Below, in pieces: positions 18,049-26,465 of a DNA stretch of 64,000 nucleotides (positions are counted from its first letter, which is position 1; every line of letters starts with the position of its first letter). This stretch comes from Aquilonibacter sp963820185. GTDB lineage: Bacteria; Vulcanimicrobiota; Vulcanimicrobiia; Vulcanimicrobiales; Vulcanimicrobiaceae. Position numbers and translations under genes: made by a program. Location: positions 186,001 through 250,000 of the forward strand of contig CAWFYV010000003.1 of NCBI GenBank assembly GCA_963820185.1, given 5' to 3'. The notes under the pieces were generated by a model, which saw only the letters and a program-made list of their open reading frames with translations, did no database searches and was not told where the DNA came from.

Positions 18049-19056
18049 CTATGTACTCGCTTGTTCGACGGCGAAGTCGGCCACGGCGCGGACTGCTCCC
18101 ACGGCATGCCCTGCCCGATTATACACGATTGGCTCAACATACGCGGCCAAATCGGTCGCATCTGCGAGCGGGCTGCCCAAGGCTCGCAGCGCCGCCATGG
18201 TAAGCGGTCCGCGCGCACGCGGCGTACCGTCGAGGACCTTGCTCGCAAGGCCAATGCCCTGCGCAATGAGGGTCAACGCATGGACCCCCTCAGCCCCGGC
18301 TTTGCAGACGACCGCGCCCGAACCGGCCGCTATCACGCGGGTATCGAATTGCCCGGTCCCCGACACGTATTCGGGATGCGAAACCATCGCATCGCGCACG
18401 ATGAGTAGCGCCTGCGCGTCGCGCTCGGGGATCTGCGTGAGCGTGCCGAAACGCGCAAACGCCATCGCGGCTTTGCGTAACGACGTCGCATACACCGGGA
18501 TTCCGCAGCCGTCGATGCCGAGCGGCCAGGTTGCCGGATCGTCGTCGGAGAGGCGCGCACAGAATGCCAGAATGTATTGCTGCGCAGGGTTGTTCACATC
18601 CATATACGTCGCGACGTCGCTGCCGAGCACGCGGCAGAGCGCCAGAATCCCGGCGTGTTTGCCGGAACAGTTGTTATCGAGGGCGCTCGGTTTGCGGCCC
18701 TCACGCAACATCGCGTGCGCGACCGCTTCGTCATATGGCAGATGTGCGCCGCATTGTAAGGCGGATTCGTCGAGGCCGATCTTCCCCAAAATCGATTGGA
18801 CTGCGGCAACGTGAAACGGCTCTCCGGTGTGTGAGGCACACATCACGGCGATCTCGCGCATGTCGAGCCCGAAAGCTTCGCGGACACCGGCCGCGATCGC
18901 GGCAGCGGCAATGAACGGCTTGGCGCTCGAACGCAGAAAGACCGGCGATTCAATATCGCCGGTCTGGAGAATCACGTCTCCTTTTGCGTTGGCTGCGGCA
19001 GCGGCGACGTGATGTACCGATTCTACGAGATCGCCGCGTGTGACCTCAATAATCAT
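18049..19056 (-). CDS. asparaginase II family amidohydrolase
   Basis: A 335-residue member of the asparaginase II family, which is unrelated to E. coli AnsB and is expected to hydrolyse asparagine to aspartate and ammonia. Recognisable blocks are ESPVFLRSSAKPF, VMCASHTGEPFH, GAHLPYDEAVA and SALDNNCSGKHAGILAL. The centre carries GIDGCGIPVYA. I chose ATG 19056 because it overlaps the cysK stop (ATGA); upstream in-frame sequence overlaps the coding end of cysK and is not conserved in character. Lying between cysK and metH, it may supply aspartate for the aspartate-family route to homoserine and methionine. That link is inference. Confidence 0.9.
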   Translation of the reverse strand: MIIEVTRGDLVESVHHVAAAAANAKGDVILQTGDIESPVFLRSSAKPFIAAAAIAAGVREAFGLDMREIAVMCASHTGEPFHVAAVQSILGKIGLDESALQCGAHLPYDEAVAHAMLREGRKPSALDNNCSGKHAGILALCRVLGSDVATYMDVNNPAQQYILAFCARLSDDDPATWPLGIDGCGIPVYATSLRKAAMAFARFGTLTQIPERDAQALLIVRDAMVSHPEYVSGTGQFDTRVIAAGSGAVVCKAGAEGVHALTLIAQGIGLASKVLDGTPRARGPLTMAALRALGSPLADATDLAAYVEPIVYNRAGHAVGAVRAVADFAVEQAST

Positions 19057-20021
19057 CCAGGAAGGAGTGCGGGTTCCACGACGACCGCTTCTTGTTCGGC
19101 AAAGACCGCATTGCTCAAGTAGCGCTCGCCGGTATCGCAACCGACCGTCACGATAAGCTTGCCCTTGTTCTCGTCGCGCGCAGCAACTTGCAACGCGGCC
19201 CAGACATTCGCGCCGGCCGAGATGCCGACCAACATGCCTTCTTCGCGCGCGAGAAGCCGTGCGGTTGCGATGGCCTCGGCGTCGGTAACGCGAATCACTT
19301 CGTCATAGACGTTTTGATCGAGAACCTTCGGAATAAAACCCGTGCCCGTGCCCTGGATCTTGTGCGGACCGGGCGCACCGCCGCTGAGGACCGGCGATGC
19401 GTCGGGTTCACCGGCTATGATCTGGATGTTCTTCTTGCGCGCTTTGAGCACTTCGCCGACGCCGGTAATCGTGCCGCCGGTGCCGACCATCGAGATGAAG
19501 ATGTCGACCGCGCCATCGGTGTCGCGCCAAATCTCTTCGGCGGTCGTGCGGCGGTGAATCTCCGGATTCGCCGGGTTTTCAAATTGTTGCGGCATGAAAT
19601 ATTTGTTGGGCGCATCGCTATAGATCCGGGTTGCAAGCGCGATTGCACCCTTCATGCCCTCAGCGCCTGGCGTCAAAATCACTTGCGCACCGTACGCCTT
19701 GAGCAAACTGCGACGTTCGATGGTCATCGTGTCGGGCATCACGAGAATGCACTTGTAGCCCTTCGCCGCCGCGACGAATGCGAGCGCGATGCCCGTATTC
19801 CCACTGGTCGGTTCGAGGATCGTCATCCCCGGGAGCAAACGACCGTCGCGCTCGGCTGCTTCGATCATCGAGACGCCGATACGATCCTTCACCGAGCCTG
19901 CCGGATTGAACGACTCCATCTTCACTAGGATCGTTCCACCCAGCCCCTTGTTGAGCCGCGGGATCTTGACCAGCGGCGTGTTGCCGAACGTGTCGGCCAA
20001 GTTTTCGTAGATACGTGCCAT
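19053..20021 (-). CDS. cysK: cysteine synthase (O-acetylserine sulfhydrylase)
   Basis: A 322-residue PLP enzyme that makes cysteine from O-acetylserine and sulfide. The N-terminus reads ENLADTFGNTPLVKIPRLN, with PLP-binding Lys45 in NPAGSVKDRI. The substrate loop is EPTSGNTGIALAF and the phosphate-binding glycine loop is GTGGTITGVGE. The C-terminal portion AREEGMLVGISAGANVWAAL is typical of CysK rather than cystathionine beta-synthase. It is first in a four-gene minus-strand run (cysK, asparaginase, metH, TauE-like), and its promoter must lie within 20022-20103, a region shared with the divergent nuclease gene and its LexA box. Confidence 0.95.
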   Translation of the reverse strand: MARIYENLADTFGNTPLVKIPRLNKGLGGTILVKMESFNPAGSVKDRIGVSMIEAAERDGRLLPGMTILEPTSGNTGIALAFVAAAKGYKCILVMPDTMTIERRSLLKAYGAQVILTPGAEGMKGAIALATRIYSDAPNKYFMPQQFENPANPEIHRRTTAEEIWRDTDGAVDIFISMVGTGGTITGVGEVLKARKKNIQIIAGEPDASPVLSGGAPGPHKIQGTGTGFIPKVLDQNVYDEVIRVTDAEAIATARLLAREEGMLVGISAGANVWAALQVAARDENKGKLIVTVGCDTGERYLSNAVFAEQEAVVVEPALLPG

Positions 20022-20084
20022 AGTGTCTGTTTGAACCTCGTCCCATTGCGGATGCGTTGCGCACGCGAGGTGATTCCGGGGCCC

Positions 20085-20100
20085 TCGAACGAATGTTCGA
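20085..20100. promoter_or_regulatory. LexA (SOS) box
   Basis: TCGAAC-GAAT-GTTCGA is a perfect inverted repeat matching the actinobacterial and Gram-positive SOS-box core GAAC-N4-GTTC including the outer TC/GA. It ends three bases before the GTG of a DNA-repair-type nuclease, so bound LexA would block transcription start or early elongation. It is also 64 bases upstream of the divergent cysK start. Confidence 0.75.
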
Positions 20101-20103
20101 GAA

Positions 20104-21126
20104 GTGTTCTCCCTGTCCCATAAATCCCTCTACGTCGAGGCCCTCGACCTTTGGATCGATAGCATGCGCTCGCAGAACCGCTGCTACGTGTCGCACGGAC
20201 ACAGCGATCATGCGCGCGAGCACGATGTGCTGGTCACAACCCCGAACACGGCGCGCATCTGCCGCGCCCGTTTTGCTCGCCGCGAAGCGCGTCCCCAGCT
20301 CTCGCTTCTCACGCCGAAGATGCCGCCGCGACCACCGGTCGCCTTTGAGGAGCACGCGTTCAACGAGCCGTGGGAAGAACAAGGGCACCGCCTCACGCTC
20401 TTCTCGGCCGGGCACGTCCTCGGAAGCGCCCAGCTCTTGATCGAAAGCGACGCCGGCCGCTTCGTTTATACCGGTGATTTCAAACTGCGCGACTCGCTGA
20501 CCGTCGAGCCGCCTGAAGTCAAGCCATGCGACGTGCTACTCATGGAGTGCACGTACGGGAGACCGCAGTACGTTTTTCCCTCGCACGAGGAAGTCGCTGG
20601 GCAGATGATCGCCTTTGCACGTAACGCACTCGAAGGTGATGCGGTGCCGGTCTTCTTCGCGTACTCACTCGGCAAAGCGCAGGAGGCGATGGCGATCCTG
20701 GGCGGCGCCGGTCTGCCGCTCACCGTGCATGGCGCGGTCGACAATCTGGCACAAGTCTACCAGACGTGCGGCGTGACACTTCCGCCTTACGCGCGCTACA
20801 ACGCCGAGACGTTTGATACACGCAGCGTGCTCATTTGGCCACCCGGCGGTAAGGCATTGCCGAAGGCGCTGCGCGACAAACCCGTGCATACGGCAATGCT
20901 GACCGGCTGGTCGCTCGACCGCGGCGCGCTCTTCCGCTATGGGACCGAACGCGGATTTGCGCTCTCCGACCACGCCGATTATCCGGCACTCCTCCACTAC
21001 GTCGAACGCGCGCAGCCCCGCAAGGTCCTCTTAAATCATGGCTGGCGCGACTTCGTCTACCGCCTGCGCGCACGCGGCGTCGACGCCGAGTATCTGGAGG
21101 ACCACGCGCAGCTCTCGCTTTTCTAA
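20104..21126 (+). CDS. MBL-fold/beta-CASP DNA exonuclease, ligase-associated type
   Basis: A 340-residue metallo-beta-lactamase-fold nuclease resembling the ligase-associated exonucleases. The metal motif HGHSDHA is at residues 31-37. It is followed by LFSAGHVLGSAQLLIE, VYTGDFKLRD, LLMECTYGRPQYVFPS and a beta-CASP region with FFAYSLGKAQEAM. The closing motifs are FALSDHADYPALLHYV and KVLLNHGW. Proteins of this family process DNA ends with a partner ATP-dependent ligase, and such a ligase lies 3 kb downstream on the same strand. The start GTG 20104 sits immediately behind a perfect LexA box, so SOS induction is likely. It is divergent from cysK. Confidence 0.88.
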   Translation: MFSLSHKSLYVEALDLWIDSMRSQNRCYVSHGHSDHAREHDVLVTTPNTARICRARFARREARPQLSLLTPKMPPRPPVAFEEHAFNEPWEEQGHRLTLFSAGHVLGSAQLLIESDAGRFVYTGDFKLRDSLTVEPPEVKPCDVLLMECTYGRPQYVFPSHEEVAGQMIAFARNALEGDAVPVFFAYSLGKAQEAMAILGGAGLPLTVHGAVDNLAQVYQTCGVTLPPYARYNAETFDTRSVLIWPPGGKALPKALRDKPVHTAMLTGWSLDRGALFRYGTERGFALSDHADYPALLHYVERAQPRKVLLNHGWRDFVYRLRARGVDAEYLEDHAQLSLF

Positions 21127-21159
21127 GGAGAATTTTGGCGTGCGGCGTACTGGCCCGGG

Positions 21160-22908
21160 ATGAAACTATCACGCCTTCTAGGTCTGATCTTAACCGCCGT
21201 TTTGGCGTTGGACGGTCCTGCCTTCGCGCAAACGACGTCGCCGTCGAGCCCACCGACGATGGACGACGCGATCGCCGCGATCAAAGCGTATGCGCCGACC
21301 GCGCTCGCGCAACAGGGTGCGCCCGGCTTCTCGCTTGCAATCACCGACAAGACGCACACGATCGCGATCATCACTGAAGGCATGGCGGACATAGCGAGCA
21401 AGACGCCGGTAAGCGCCGAAACGCGCTTTCCGATCGGCTCGATCTCGAAGTCGATGAGCGCGCTTGCGCTCTTGCAATTGCACGATCAGGGGCTAGTCGA
21501 TCTGAACGCCCGCGTCCAGACCTACCTGCCGTCATGGCAGATCAACAGCAAGGGTGCACCGATTCTCGTGCATCAACTCCTCTCGCACACCGGCGGCGTT
21601 CCCGACGACTTCTCGTTCCAGCAATATGGGTTCGCCTTGGCTGCGTTGCGCGACGCGCACACGCTCTTTCCGCCGGGCACCGCGTGGTCGTACTCGAACG
21701 ACGGTTTTGCAACCGTCGGCGCAATTGCCGCGGCTGTTTCGCACAACAGTTGGCAGAGCAATATCGAAAACCACGTGTTTGCGCCCCTGCGCATGGGAAA
21801 TAGCTTTGCGGTTTTCAACGATCGCACGCTCTCGGGCGCGACCGCGACAGGGTATCAGTTCCGCGACGCTGATTACGTCGCGTCGCCACCACACCCAGCG
21901 CTCGTCCCCTCGCCGTACGTCGACTTCGTCGATCCCGCCGGCTCGGTAGTCTCGACGCCCGAGGACATGGCTTCGTACATTCGCTTCTATCTAAACGGCG
22001 GCAAGGCCGCAAACGGCACGCAGCTCCTCAAACCGGCGACCTTCGCCGCAATGACCGAGGCGGATCACTTCAACAACGGCAAGCCGGACGTAGCCAAGCA
22101 CGTAGAGCTCGCCGAATGGCCCGCCTTCTATCACGAATACGGCTATGGGCTCGCCATCTTTCACACGAACGGCGACCACCTCGTCGGCCATACCGGCGGC
22201 GTCTCCGGCTACACCGCGTGCTTCCAAGCCAATCTCACGCGTGGTTTCGGTGCGATCGCGCTCTCGAATCTGGTCGAAGCACCGCTGCACCCGTGCGCAA
22301 TCGTGAAGTATGCGATGGAAGTACTGCGCGCACAGAGTCTCGGACAAGCTTTGCCGCCGGCACCGGCCGGCCCGCCGATCGCACCGCCCAAGGTTGCCGT
22401 GAATGACTACGTCGGAACGTATCGCAGTTCCGACGGGACCGGCGTCGTCATCGCCAATGATAACGGCACGCTTGCGCTACACGACGGCGCCAAGAGCTAT
22501 CAGCTCGTCGCGCAGGATCAGGACGTGTTCTGGACCGACGACCCGCGCTTCACGATCTTCTACGTTGCATTCCAACGCAACAAGGCCAAGGTGATCGACG
22601 GCTTTACCAACGGTGGCGCGTACTACGTCAATGCCCAACACACCGGCGCAACGGCGTTCTCGCATCCGGCCGCGTGGGATCGCCTGGTCGGCCGCTACGA
22701 GACCTCGATCTTCGGCTCGCCGGTCGTGATGCGCATTGTTATCGTGAAGGGCAAGCTCACGACCGATGGCCTCAACCCGCTCAAACCAAATGCCAACGGG
22801 ACCTTTGCGCTCGGCGACTCAACGGTGCGTTTTGACACGCTCTTCGAGGGCAAGATGCAGCGCATGTGGTTCGACGGCGCAGACCTCTACCGCATCGAGC
22901 TGCCGTAG
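21160..22908 (+). CDS. secreted class C beta-lactamase-family serine hydrolase
   Basis: A 582-residue exported penicillin-binding-protein-like hydrolase. The signal peptide is MKLSRLLGLILTAVLALDGPAFAQ. The catalytic Ser94-x-x-Lys97 is in IGSISKSM, the Tyr178-Ser-Asn180 triad in AWSYSNDG, and HTGG near 344 takes the place of the KTG box. The C-terminal third is an extra beta-rich domain (VNDYVGTYRSSDGTGV and later WDRLVGRYETSIFG), a common lipocalin-like appendage of esterase or D-aminopeptidase relatives. Peptidoglycan or peptide ester hydrolysis is more likely than antibiotic resistance. It sits between the MBL nuclease and ligase genes without apparent functional connection. Confidence 0.88.
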   Translation: MKLSRLLGLILTAVLALDGPAFAQTTSPSSPPTMDDAIAAIKAYAPTALAQQGAPGFSLAITDKTHTIAIITEGMADIASKTPVSAETRFPIGSISKSMSALALLQLHDQGLVDLNARVQTYLPSWQINSKGAPILVHQLLSHTGGVPDDFSFQQYGFALAALRDAHTLFPPGTAWSYSNDGFATVGAIAAAVSHNSWQSNIENHVFAPLRMGNSFAVFNDRTLSGATATGYQFRDADYVASPPHPALVPSPYVDFVDPAGSVVSTPEDMASYIRFYLNGGKAANGTQLLKPATFAAMTEADHFNNGKPDVAKHVELAEWPAFYHEYGYGLAIFHTNGDHLVGHTGGVSGYTACFQANLTRGFGAIALSNLVEAPLHPCAIVKYAMEVLRAQSLGQALPPAPAGPPIAPPKVAVNDYVGTYRSSDGTGVVIANDNGTLALHDGAKSYQLVAQDQDVFWTDDPRFTIFYVAFQRNKAKVIDGFTNGGAYYVNAQHTGATAFSHPAAWDRLVGRYETSIFGSPVVMRIVIVKGKLTTDGLNPLKPNANGTFALGDSTVRFDTLFEGKMQRMWFDGADLYRIELP

Positions 22909-22914
22909 CGGACG

Positions 22915-23763
22915 CTAGTGGGTATTGAAGTCCCCTAACGTGATCGTCGCCGACATGTCTGATGGCTTGATCTGCGAGGAGAGGTGCAACCTCACGGACT
23001 CGCCGGTCATCACATAGTAGTCGGCGACCTTTGCAAAACGCAGTTCGACCGTGCCGCGCGCATGCGCGTCCGGCTCGCTACGCATCGTTTCTTCGAACTG
23101 TGCCGCACACACGAGTCCCGTGCGGTCGTCTACGAGCACGCCGACGAGCGGGTGATCTTGCGGGTCGATCACCGGAACCACGTGCAACTGCCAGCCGGGA
23201 TCGCCGTTTGTGCACGTCGCCGGCACGCTGCTCACGACGTGATAGCTCAAGGCCGGCGAGCGGAAAACTACGGCGATCGTCTTGAGCGGCGTACCGGTCG
23301 GTGCAGGCTGCGGCTTCGCCGGCGCGACGTCAACGTCGACCGCGAACAGCCCCCGATTCTGCATCCACCGAAACGCGGAATTCCAGCTCGGATCGAAGAT
23401 CGGCGTCGGCGCTACGCCGAGCGCCTTTGCGCCGCCGACGAGAGATACCTGACGTTTGCTCTGGTCAAACGAGAACGTCAGTGTCCCGCTCGTGCTGCCC
23501 GCGTCACCTGCCGTACCGCCGACGACGAAGGTTGTCGAAAGCGCGCCCGCGGCAGGATACATCGCAAGCGTTCCGCCATCGGTGCGGACCTGCGCGGTGT
23601 ATGTAAACGAAGGTGGCGTGGGCAAGGAGTTCATCCGCGCGAGCGCGCGCGCAAAGTATGCGTCGTTCCGGTCGACCGGCGCGGAGGATTCTTGCGCCGC
23701 TGCGCCCGCACTTGCCAGCGTGGCGAGCAGCGCCAGCCATACTAGTCCACGCCGATGTCCCAT
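22915..23763 (-). CDS. secreted protein of unknown function
   Basis: A 282-residue protein with a signal peptide (GLVWLALLATLASAGAAAQ). The mature part starts with DAYFARALARMNSLPTPPSFTY, a pattern seen in many uncharacterised periplasmic proteins of environmental bacteria. It is beta-rich and contains FSFDQSKRQVSLVGG and a conserved-looking end, YYVMTGESVRLHLSSQIKP. I do not recognise a named domain. The start ATG 23763 lies inside the end of the upstream small AsnC-type gene (22-base overlap), so they share a transcript. Confidence 0.72.
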   Translation of the reverse strand: MGHRRGLVWLALLATLASAGAAAQESSAPVDRNDAYFARALARMNSLPTPPSFTYTAQVRTDGGTLAMYPAAGALSTTFVVGGTAGDAGSTSGTLTFSFDQSKRQVSLVGGAKALGVAPTPIFDPSWNSAFRWMQNRGLFAVDVDVAPAKPQPAPTGTPLKTIAVVFRSPALSYHVVSSVPATCTNGDPGWQLHVVPVIDPQDHPLVGVLVDDRTGLVCAAQFEETMRSEPDAHARGTVELRFAKVADYYVMTGESVRLHLSSQIKPSDMSATITLGDFNTH

Positions 23764-24020
23764 AGTAAGCCGAGATCTTTCTTCGAGAACGTCTTGAACG
23801 CGATCAGCGTCTCGGTGTTTTCAACGCCTTCGAGCGCAGCCACATGCTCGGTCACGAGATCGTTGAGGTCTTCGTGTGCGCGCACGCGCGCAACAGCCAC
23901 GATATCGAACGGTCCCGCGACCGAATAGACCTCAGCGATGCCCTCGATCGCAAGGAGGTCGTCGGCGATCGACTTGAGGCGCGTACGCGAGACGTTCATC
24001 AGGATGAAGGCCGTAACCAT
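23742..24020 (-). CDS. stand-alone Lrp/AsnC ligand-binding (RAM) domain protein
   Basis: A 92-residue protein that is only the C-terminal RAM domain of Lrp-type regulators, with no helix-turn-helix. It starts MVTAFILMNVSRTRLKSIAD, contains IEGIAEVYSVAGPFDIVAVARV, and ends with the typical final strand (NTETLIAFKTF). Such single-domain proteins (SraA- or TrpY-like partners) form multimers and bind amino acids, and may modulate full-length Lrp proteins. ATG 24020 is only 15 bases from the divergent ligase start, so its promoter must sit in or beyond the ligase coding region. Confidence 0.85.
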   Translation of the reverse strand: MVTAFILMNVSRTRLKSIADDLLAIEGIAEVYSVAGPFDIVAVARVRAHEDLNDLVTEHVAALEGVENTETLIAFKTFSKKDLGLLWDIGVD

Positions 24021-24035
24021 GAGAAAAGGGGTTCC

Positions 24036-25701
24036 ATGATCGCCTTTGCCCGCACCTGCGCGGCCATAGCCGCGACGAGCGGTAAGCTCGAGAAAGTCGC
24101 CATTCTCACGGCCTACCTGCGCGGGCTCGACGATGCGAGCCTGACCGCGGCGGCACGATTCTTCACCGGAAACCCGTTCGCCGCACGGGAGCAGAAGCAA
24201 CTTTCGATCGGCGGCCGCACGATCGTTCAGGCGGCGCAACACGTGTGGGGCGTAACCGACGCGCAACTGCGTGCCGGCTATCGCGAACACGGCGATCTCG
24301 GCGATGCCCTCGGTCCGTACCTGCGCGAACCGATCGATCTCGGTCTCTTTCGCGAAGCACTTACGCCGACGATACTCGCCGCGCTCTTTGACGCGATTGC
24401 AGATGCGTCGGGAAAATCGGCCGGCAAACGCCGGCTGCACCTCTGCGAACGCATCCTCGGTGCTTGCACCGGCCCGCTCGAAGCCACCTACGTGATCAAG
24501 ATCATGACCGGCGATCTACGCATCGGGCTGCGCGAAGGTCTGGTGCACGACGCGATCGCGGCCGCATTCGATCTACCGCTTGCACGTGTGCAGCGCGCGG
24601 TGATGATTACCGGAGACGTGGGTGAGGTCGCGGTTGCGGCGAAGCACGGCACGCTCGACGCGCTGCACATCCGTTTCGGCACGCCGATCGGCTTCATGCT
24701 CGCCTCGCCGATCCCATACGCCGAACACTACCCCGATCTCGACGGGCCACCGCTGGTTCGCCGAGGACAAGTACGACGGCATCCGCGCGCAGGCACACGT
24801 AGGGCAGCGCATGACATCATTGTTCTCGCGAACGCTCAACGACGTCACGCACAGTTACCCCGAGATCGCAGACGCGCTACGACGCCAGTCGCGACAAATG
24901 ATGCTCGACGGAGAAATCGTCGCCGTCCGCGACGGGCGCGTGCTGCCGTTTCGCACGTTGCAAGCGCGGCTACAACGCAAGGAGATCGACGCAACACTTC
25001 TGGCCGAAGTGCCGCTGCAATACGTCGTCTTCGATGCAATGGCGATTGACGACGCGTTTCTGCTGGATCTTCCGCTCCGCGAGCGCCGCGAGCGGCTCGC
25101 GCAAACGCTGGTCGAAAGCGAGCACGTACGCCTGGCACCGTTCGCAACCGTCGACGACGCAGACGCTGCGTCGATCAACGCGATTTTCGAAGCTGCGCGC
25201 GCGCGCGGCAACGAGGGCGCGATGTTCAAGCGCATCGATGCGCCGTACGCGCCCGGACGGCGCGGCAAGTGGTGGCTGAAACTCAAGCGCGAACTCACGA
25301 CGCTCGACGTTGTGGTGGTTGCCGTCGAATGGGGTCATGGTAAACGTGCGAAGGTACTCTCCGACTACACCTTCGCCGTGCGCGGTCCCGACGACGAACT
25401 CCTGACGATAGGCAAAGCGTACTCCGGACTTACCGATGTGGAGATAGCCACGCTTACGCCGTGGTTCTTGGAACATCGCATCGACGGGCGTTATGGGCAC
25501 GCCTTCGCGGTCGAGCCGAAGATCGTGCTCGAAGTGGCCTTCGACGTCATCGCCAAGAGCACGCTGCACCAAAGCGGTTACTCGATGCGCTTCCCGCGTA
25601 TCGTCCGTATCCGCGACGACAAGCCCACAAATGAGATCGACACGCTTGCGCGCGTCGATGAAATCTACAGCGAGATGCTCGCGCGCGAACGCGGGGAGTA
25701 G
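24036..25701 (+). pseudogene. ATP-dependent DNA ligase, one frameshift before the catalytic lysine
   Basis: A two-part ligase of about 554 residues once corrected. The N-terminal helical domain (MIAFARTCAAIAATSGKLEK) resembles archaeal-type LigB enzymes. The adenylation domain has the nucleotidyl-lysine motif EDKYDGIRAQAH, then LDGEIVAV, FDAMAID, EGAMFKRIDAPY and KWWLKLKR. The OB domain ends YSMRFPRIVRIRDDK. The frame breaks at about 24750, between YPDLDGP and RWFAEDKYDG, by a single extra base. Removing it joins the halves precisely. The enzyme is expected to seal nicks during repair, probably with the MBL-fold nuclease encoded at 20104. If the break is real the ligase is dead, because it precedes the catalytic lysine. 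Confidence 0.87.
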
Positions 25702-25714
25702 CGTTGAAGGTGCT

Positions 25715-25942
25715 TCACCGCCGATTGCGCTGCTCGCGAATGCGCCGCGCACGTTCTTCGGGCGACAGGCCGGTTTTCGTTTCGCGCGCGCCAGTCAGCG
25801 AGCGGTGCAATTGCGCGCCGCCAACGACCGCGAGCAGCACGATGGCGGTGCCCGCATACCAAAGGCGGCCGGGAACGGCGAACGCCGCGACGCTCGCGAA
25901 AATGACCGCGGCCAGTGCGGTGAACGTTTCCCAGCGCTGCAT
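25715..25942 (-). CDS. small membrane protein, unknown
   Basis: A 75-residue protein with two hydrophobic segments (FTALAAVIFASVAAFAV and YAGTAIVLLAVVGGAQL) and a charged, arginine-rich cytoplasmic tail (SPEERARRIREQRNRR). I prefer ATG 25942, with AGGAGG about 12 bases upstream, over longer in-frame starts whose extra residues look non-coding. It converges on the ligase gene. No family is recognised. Confidence 0.6.
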   Translation of the reverse strand: MQRWETFTALAAVIFASVAAFAVPGRLWYAGTAIVLLAVVGGAQLHRSLTGARETKTGLSPEERARRIREQRNRR

Positions 25943-26026
25943 GATGGAAATGAGCCTCCTTCTCCCGAGCGGGGCAACCGAGCCCTCCGCACGGTCTTTT
26001 CCTGAGTGTAGCGGGGCAAGGCGGGG

Positions 26027-26051
26027 GCCCGAGAGGCGTCGAAGCTCGGGC
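26027..26051 (+). promoter_or_regulatory. hairpin just upstream of a lipoprotein start
   Basis: GCCCGAG and CTCGGGC form a seven-base perfect stem with an 11-base loop, ending three bases before ATG 26055. No Shine-Dalgarno sequence is visible between it and the start, so it may restrain or position translation. Confidence 0.4.
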
Positions 26052-26054
26052 GCC

Positions 26055-26462
26055 ATGCCCAAACGGATCCTTTCGATCGCGTTCGCCATCACGGCGCTCG
26101 CCCTGGCCGCGTGCAACGCCGGTTATAATCCGAACAATCTCTACGGTACGCCAGTACCAACGAGTACGATCGCAACTGCCACACCGAATCCGACGATTAC
26201 CGCCGCGATCGTGACGGTCTACGCGTCGGCCCAGCCGTTGCCCAACTGGCCGGTAAGCTTGTACACCTCGGTAAATGGCAACGCCGGCTCGCTGATCACC
26301 ACACAGAATACGGATTCGACGGGAACGACCACGTTTACGGGCCTCACCGCCGGCACGACGTACTGCTTCCAAGCGTCGTACACGGCATCCGGTGGCTTAA
26401 ACACGACGACGTCGCTGTGCAACTACACATGGTTTAATGGAGAGGTTTTCAACTTCCCCTAA
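26055..26462 (+). CDS. small lipoprotein with Ig-like/CarboxypepD-reg-like domain
   Basis: A 135-residue lipoprotein. The signal MPKRILSIAFAITALALAAC ends with lipobox cysteine 20. After a threonine/proline-rich linker comes one beta-sandwich-like unit: VTVYASAQPLPNWPVSLY, then DSTGTTTFTGLTAGTTYCFQ. This pattern (value, then a short T-x-F turn, then Y-x-F-x-A) is that of carboxypeptidase-regulatory or Cna-B-type domains. Function is unknown; surface exposure is inferred. It is unlinked to neighbours, both of which are on the other strand. Confidence 0.75.
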   Translation: MPKRILSIAFAITALALAACNAGYNPNNLYGTPVPTSTIATATPNPTITAAIVTVYASAQPLPNWPVSLYTSVNGNAGSLITTQNTDSTGTTTFTGLTAGTTYCFQASYTASGGLNTTTSLCNYTWFNGEVFNFP

Positions 26463-26465
26463 CGG

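Noticed and set aside
20022..20103. A riboswitch upstream of cysK
   Set aside because: The 82-base gap is shared with a divergent gene and its LexA box, and no known riboswitch core is seen.
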